A stretch of 8,274 nucleotides of DNA, from contig CAAFMM010000043.1 of assembly GCA_900764025.1 (NCBI GenBank), positions 1 to 8,274 on the forward strand. The letters are read 5' to 3'. How positions within the stretch are numbered: the first letter of the stretch is position 1; the number at the start of each line of letters is the position of its first letter. Shown here piece after piece: positions 7,304 to 8,274 of the stretch. A model generated the notes under the pieces. That model was not told the origin of the DNA, ran no database searches, and was given only the letters and a program-made list of their open reading frames with translations. Origin of the DNA: an uncultured Collinsella sp. (GTDB taxonomy: Bacteria; Actinomycetota; Coriobacteriia; Coriobacteriales; Coriobacteriaceae). The position numbers and the translations under genes were made by a program.

Positions 7304-7332
7304 TTGTCCAAAATGTCATTCGTGGGTAGAAT
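7304..7332 (+). promoter_or_regulatory. Plus-strand sigma-70-type promoter candidate
   Basis: TTGTCC (7304-7309, four of six to TTGACA), a 17-base spacer, and TAGAAT (7327-7332, five of six to TATAAT). A transcript would begin near 7340 with no protein gene in front of it. It would point at the 3' end of the small minus-strand ORF at 7401-7526. Confidence 0.45.
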
Positions 7333-7339
7333 AGTGTCG

Positions 7340-7420
7340 ACGGCAGCCCAAGTTGTAGCTAGCTGGGCAGCGCCGTTGTTTGCATTAGGGGGTCAACGCC
7401 TTAGCGGCGGCGACCCCTTC
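7340..7420 (+). ncRNA. Candidate small antisense RNA facing the 41-aa ORF
   Basis: Starting from the promoter at 7304-7332, the RNA would fold at once into a strong hairpin: CGGC (7341-7344) with GCCG (7372-7375), GCCCA (7346-7350) with TGGGC (7364-7368), and inner GTTG/TAGC pairs, followed by TTGTTT. If it stops there it is about 45 nt. If it reads on through a second hairpin (7389-7417) it would cover the stop codon and last codons of the 41-aa ORF on the other strand, as antitoxin RNAs do in convergent type I systems such as TxpA/RatA and BsrG/SR4. The exact ends are guesses. Confidence 0.3.
7387..7419 (-). terminator. 3' hairpin over the end of the 41-aa ORF
   Basis: On the plus strand GGGGTC (7389-7394) pairs with GACCCC (7412-7417), with an inner CGCC/GGCG stem (7397-7400, 7406-7409). 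The loop holds the TAA stop of the minus-strand ORF. No T-run follows on the minus strand, so it may be a stabilising 3' stem or a weak terminator. Confidence 0.45.
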
Positions 7421-7526
7421 TGTTGCGCTTCGAACGCTGCTTGAGTGCCTCGGAAAGGCCGACAAGCGCCGTGAAGAACGAGACCAAAGCAGTCAGAAGC
7501 CTCACGAAATCAATCAAATCGGTCAT
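7401..7526 (-). CDS. Small hydrophobic peptide with basic tail (41 aa), type I toxin-like
   Basis: An unannotated short ORF from ATG (7524-7526) to TAA (7401-7403). It begins MTDLIDFVRLLTALVSFFTA, continues LVGLSEAL, and ends in a tail (residues 29-41) with nine Lys or Arg out of 13. Residues 10-24 are uncharged and hydrophobic, enough for a short membrane helix. The Shine-Dalgarno GGAGGTGA is almost ideal, eight bases before the ATG; an earlier in-frame ATG two codons upstream abuts it and is less likely. Length, single helix and charged tail resemble type I toxins and the holin-like Hol-Tox, Fst and TisB classes, but I see no clear sequence match. It has its own promoter-like sequence, a Shine-Dalgarno-masking hairpin and a 3' hairpin. 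It may instead be a harmless small membrane protein or a regulator of a membrane complex. No partner protein lies beside it. Confidence 0.6.
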   Translation of the reverse strand: MTDLIDFVRLLTALVSFFTALVGLSEALKQRSKRNRRGRRR

Positions 7527-7561
7527 GGGCATCACCTCCCATCAGATGGAGGGCGTTGCCC
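7527..7561 (-). promoter_or_regulatory. Hairpin masking the ribosome binding site of the 41-aa ORF
   Basis: In the minus-strand leader CCTCC (plus-strand 7548-7552) can pair with the Shine-Dalgarno GGAGG (7535-7539) around an eight-base loop. An outer GGGC (7558-7561) can pair with GCCC (7527-7530), which touches the start codon. Both stems together would hide the binding site, so translation would need refolding, cleavage or a standby site. Folding is read by eye, without energies. Confidence 0.5.
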
Positions 7562-7590
7562 GGCACATGGAACTGCCGCCAACAGTATCA

Positions 7591-7630
7591 ATTCTATCAA
7601 AGCGCAGTTAGATATGCGAATGTTTGTTCG
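7591..7630 (-). promoter_or_regulatory. Promoter of the 41-aa ORF with LexA-box-like site
   Basis: On the minus strand TAGAAT (7591-7596, five of six to consensus) is preceded, 18 bases up, by TTCGCA (7615-7620, four of six). Covering that -35 is CGAACAAACATTCG (7617-7630), which fits the Gram-positive LexA box CGAACRNRYGTTYC at 12 of 14 positions, with one half-site complete. An alternative -35, TTGAAA (7633-7638), would put the same site in the spacer but lacks a good -10. Control by LexA is inference. Confidence 0.45.
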
Positions 7631-7653
7631 TATTTCAAGTGACCAGCGTCACC

Positions 7654-7682
7654 TGTGACAAAGGGGCTGTCCCTTTGTCACA
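7654..7682. repeat. Intergenic palindrome, copy 2
   Basis: Perfect 12-bp arms, TGTGACAAAGGG (7654-7665) and CCCTTTGTCACA (7671-7682), around GCTGT. It is the same element as at 7215-7249, differing by a few bases. It abuts the TAA stop of the HAD gene (7683-7685) and could act as its 3' hairpin, although no T-run follows on the minus strand. Confidence 0.75.
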
Positions 7683-8274
7683 TTATTCGATTACGGTGCA
7701 GGAATTCTGCTTGTGCATGGTGGCAAGCATGTGTTTGGGGACAGCGTGGACCATGCAGCTGCCGATGGTCGCGCTCGCAGCGGCCTTGGCTGCATCGCTA
7801 GCGTTTTTGGTCGCGTAGCTGTGACGGAAGCGTTTGAGCATTGCAATGTCATTGCCGCCGTCGCCGTAAACCGCGACCTCGTCCTCGGCAATACCGTAGT
7901 AGCCCGCCAGCCAAGCCACACTCTCGCCCTTGTTGCACGCCACGTCCGTGATCTCAAACATCACCGGATCGAACGGCGCGTTGACCACGCGGTCCGAGCG
8001 CTCGGCCAGATACGCCTTAAGGTCACGCTCCAGCTCGGGCGAGGTCACGCGGCAGTTGATCTTGCACACATCGTGGCGCAGGATGTCGCCGATCGACTGG
8101 TCGAAATACTGTTCCTCGTGATAGCCGCCACGCGCACGCATGCCGCGCATCACGATGCGCTTGATAGGGCTGTCCTTCTTAAAACCCGCCTGGTGCATCT
8201 CGAACGAACCGCTCGAGAACATGCCGTCGGGCGTGGAGCAGTCGAAGCAAATGTCCGGGAACGCCTTGAGCAAC
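7683..8274 (-). CDS. Cof-type HAD-superfamily phosphatase, C-terminal part (5' end outside window)
   Basis: The frame is open at the right edge; the TTG at 8271-8273 is probably an internal Leu codon, so the first about 80 residues, including the nucleophile motif DxDGT, are missing. The visible 196 residues contain the end of the cap domain, then FEITDVACNKGESVAWLAGYY with the conserved motif III Lys in NKGE, and motif IV GDGGNDIAML with the Mg-binding Asp residues. This is the layout of type IIB (Cof) HAD hydrolases, cytosolic enzymes that remove phosphate from sugar phosphates, nucleotides or flavin precursors; the substrate cannot be told here. The C-terminus (CMVHAVPKHMLATMHKQN) is somewhat unusual, since Cof proteins usually end soon after the NA...ED region. 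The gene is unlinked in sense to the small ORF after it, which has its own promoter-like region. Confidence 0.9.
   Translation of the reverse strand, partial: LLKAFPDICFDCSTPDGMFSSGSFEMHQAGFKKDSPIKRIVMRGMRARGGYHEEQYFDQSIGDILRHDVCKINCRVTSPELERDLKAYLAERSDRVVNAPFDPVMFEITDVACNKGESVAWLAGYYGIAEDEVAVYGDGGNDIAMLKRFRHSYATKNASDAAKAAASATIGSCMVHAVPKHMLATMHKQNSCTVIE

Noticed and set aside
6874..7329. Plus-strand ORF of 151 codons across the TetR start
   Set aside because: It runs antisense to the TetR DNA-binding domain and through the operator and palindrome. It has no ribosome binding site or recognisable domain.
7320..7420. tRNA or riboswitch in the hairpin-rich region
   Set aside because: There is no cloverleaf, T-loop or CCA-like end, and the hairpins do not match any riboswitch consensus I know. 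The small-RNA or terminator reading is simpler.
7423..7611. Plus-strand ORF opposite the small peptide gene
   Set aside because: It starts at a TTG without a Shine-Dalgarno and has no coherent features. The minus-strand ORF has a near-ideal ribosome binding site and a hydrophobic helix.
7215..7682. CRISPR array suggested by two similar palindromes
   Set aside because: Only two copies exist, over 400 bases apart, with no repeat-spacer periodicity and no cas genes.

Overview
The window looks like chromosomal DNA from a high-GC anaerobic actinobacterium of the class Coriobacteriia, probably Collinsella or a close relative. This is an inference from strong G/C preference at third codon positions, a very long fused activase/2-hydroxyacyl-CoA-dehydratase-like protein typical of strict anaerobes, and intergenic palindromes of the form TGTGACAAAGGG...CCCTTTGTCACA that I associate with this group. 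No database search was possible, so the placement is tentative.

Layout, left to right. Bases 1-542 (+) hold the C-terminal part of a DUF389-type membrane protein with an EF-hand-like loop between two membrane helices. It converges on a small membrane-anchored protein of unknown function (670-1119, -), with a two-way hairpin terminator between them. A possible 12-codon leader ORF (1121-1159, -) ends one base before that small gene. Bases 1120-1550 are otherwise gene-poor: a 20-bp dyad and what looks like a frameshifted, truncated gene remnant (1310-1530, -). A clear terminator (1551-1587) then marks the end of the main transcription unit. That unit is read right to left: a TetR-family regulator (6415-7125) followed 11 bp later by a 1595-residue iron-sulfur protein (1616-6403) that fuses two BadF/HgdC-type ATPase activator modules to two dehydratase/double-cubane-protein-like halves. 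A perfect 15-bp dyad plus a second partial site in front of the regulator suggests autoregulation.

The most unusual part is 7215-7682. Two copies of the same palindrome bracket a short intergenic cassette with an unannotated 41-codon ORF (7401-7526, -) encoding a short hydrophobic peptide with a very basic tail. It has a near-perfect Shine-Dalgarno sequence that can be locked in a hairpin, a good -10 element, and a LexA-box-like sequence over its -35 region. A plus-strand promoter-like element with hairpins points at its 3' end. Together these resemble a type I toxin-antitoxin locus, possibly SOS-controlled. This is inferred from sequence only. The window ends inside a Cof-type HAD phosphatase gene (7683 to the right edge, -).

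How the genes may work together: the TetR protein probably senses a small molecule and controls the oxygen-sensitive ATP-driven reductase/dehydratase encoded directly behind it. The other genes show no obvious metabolic link to this pair.
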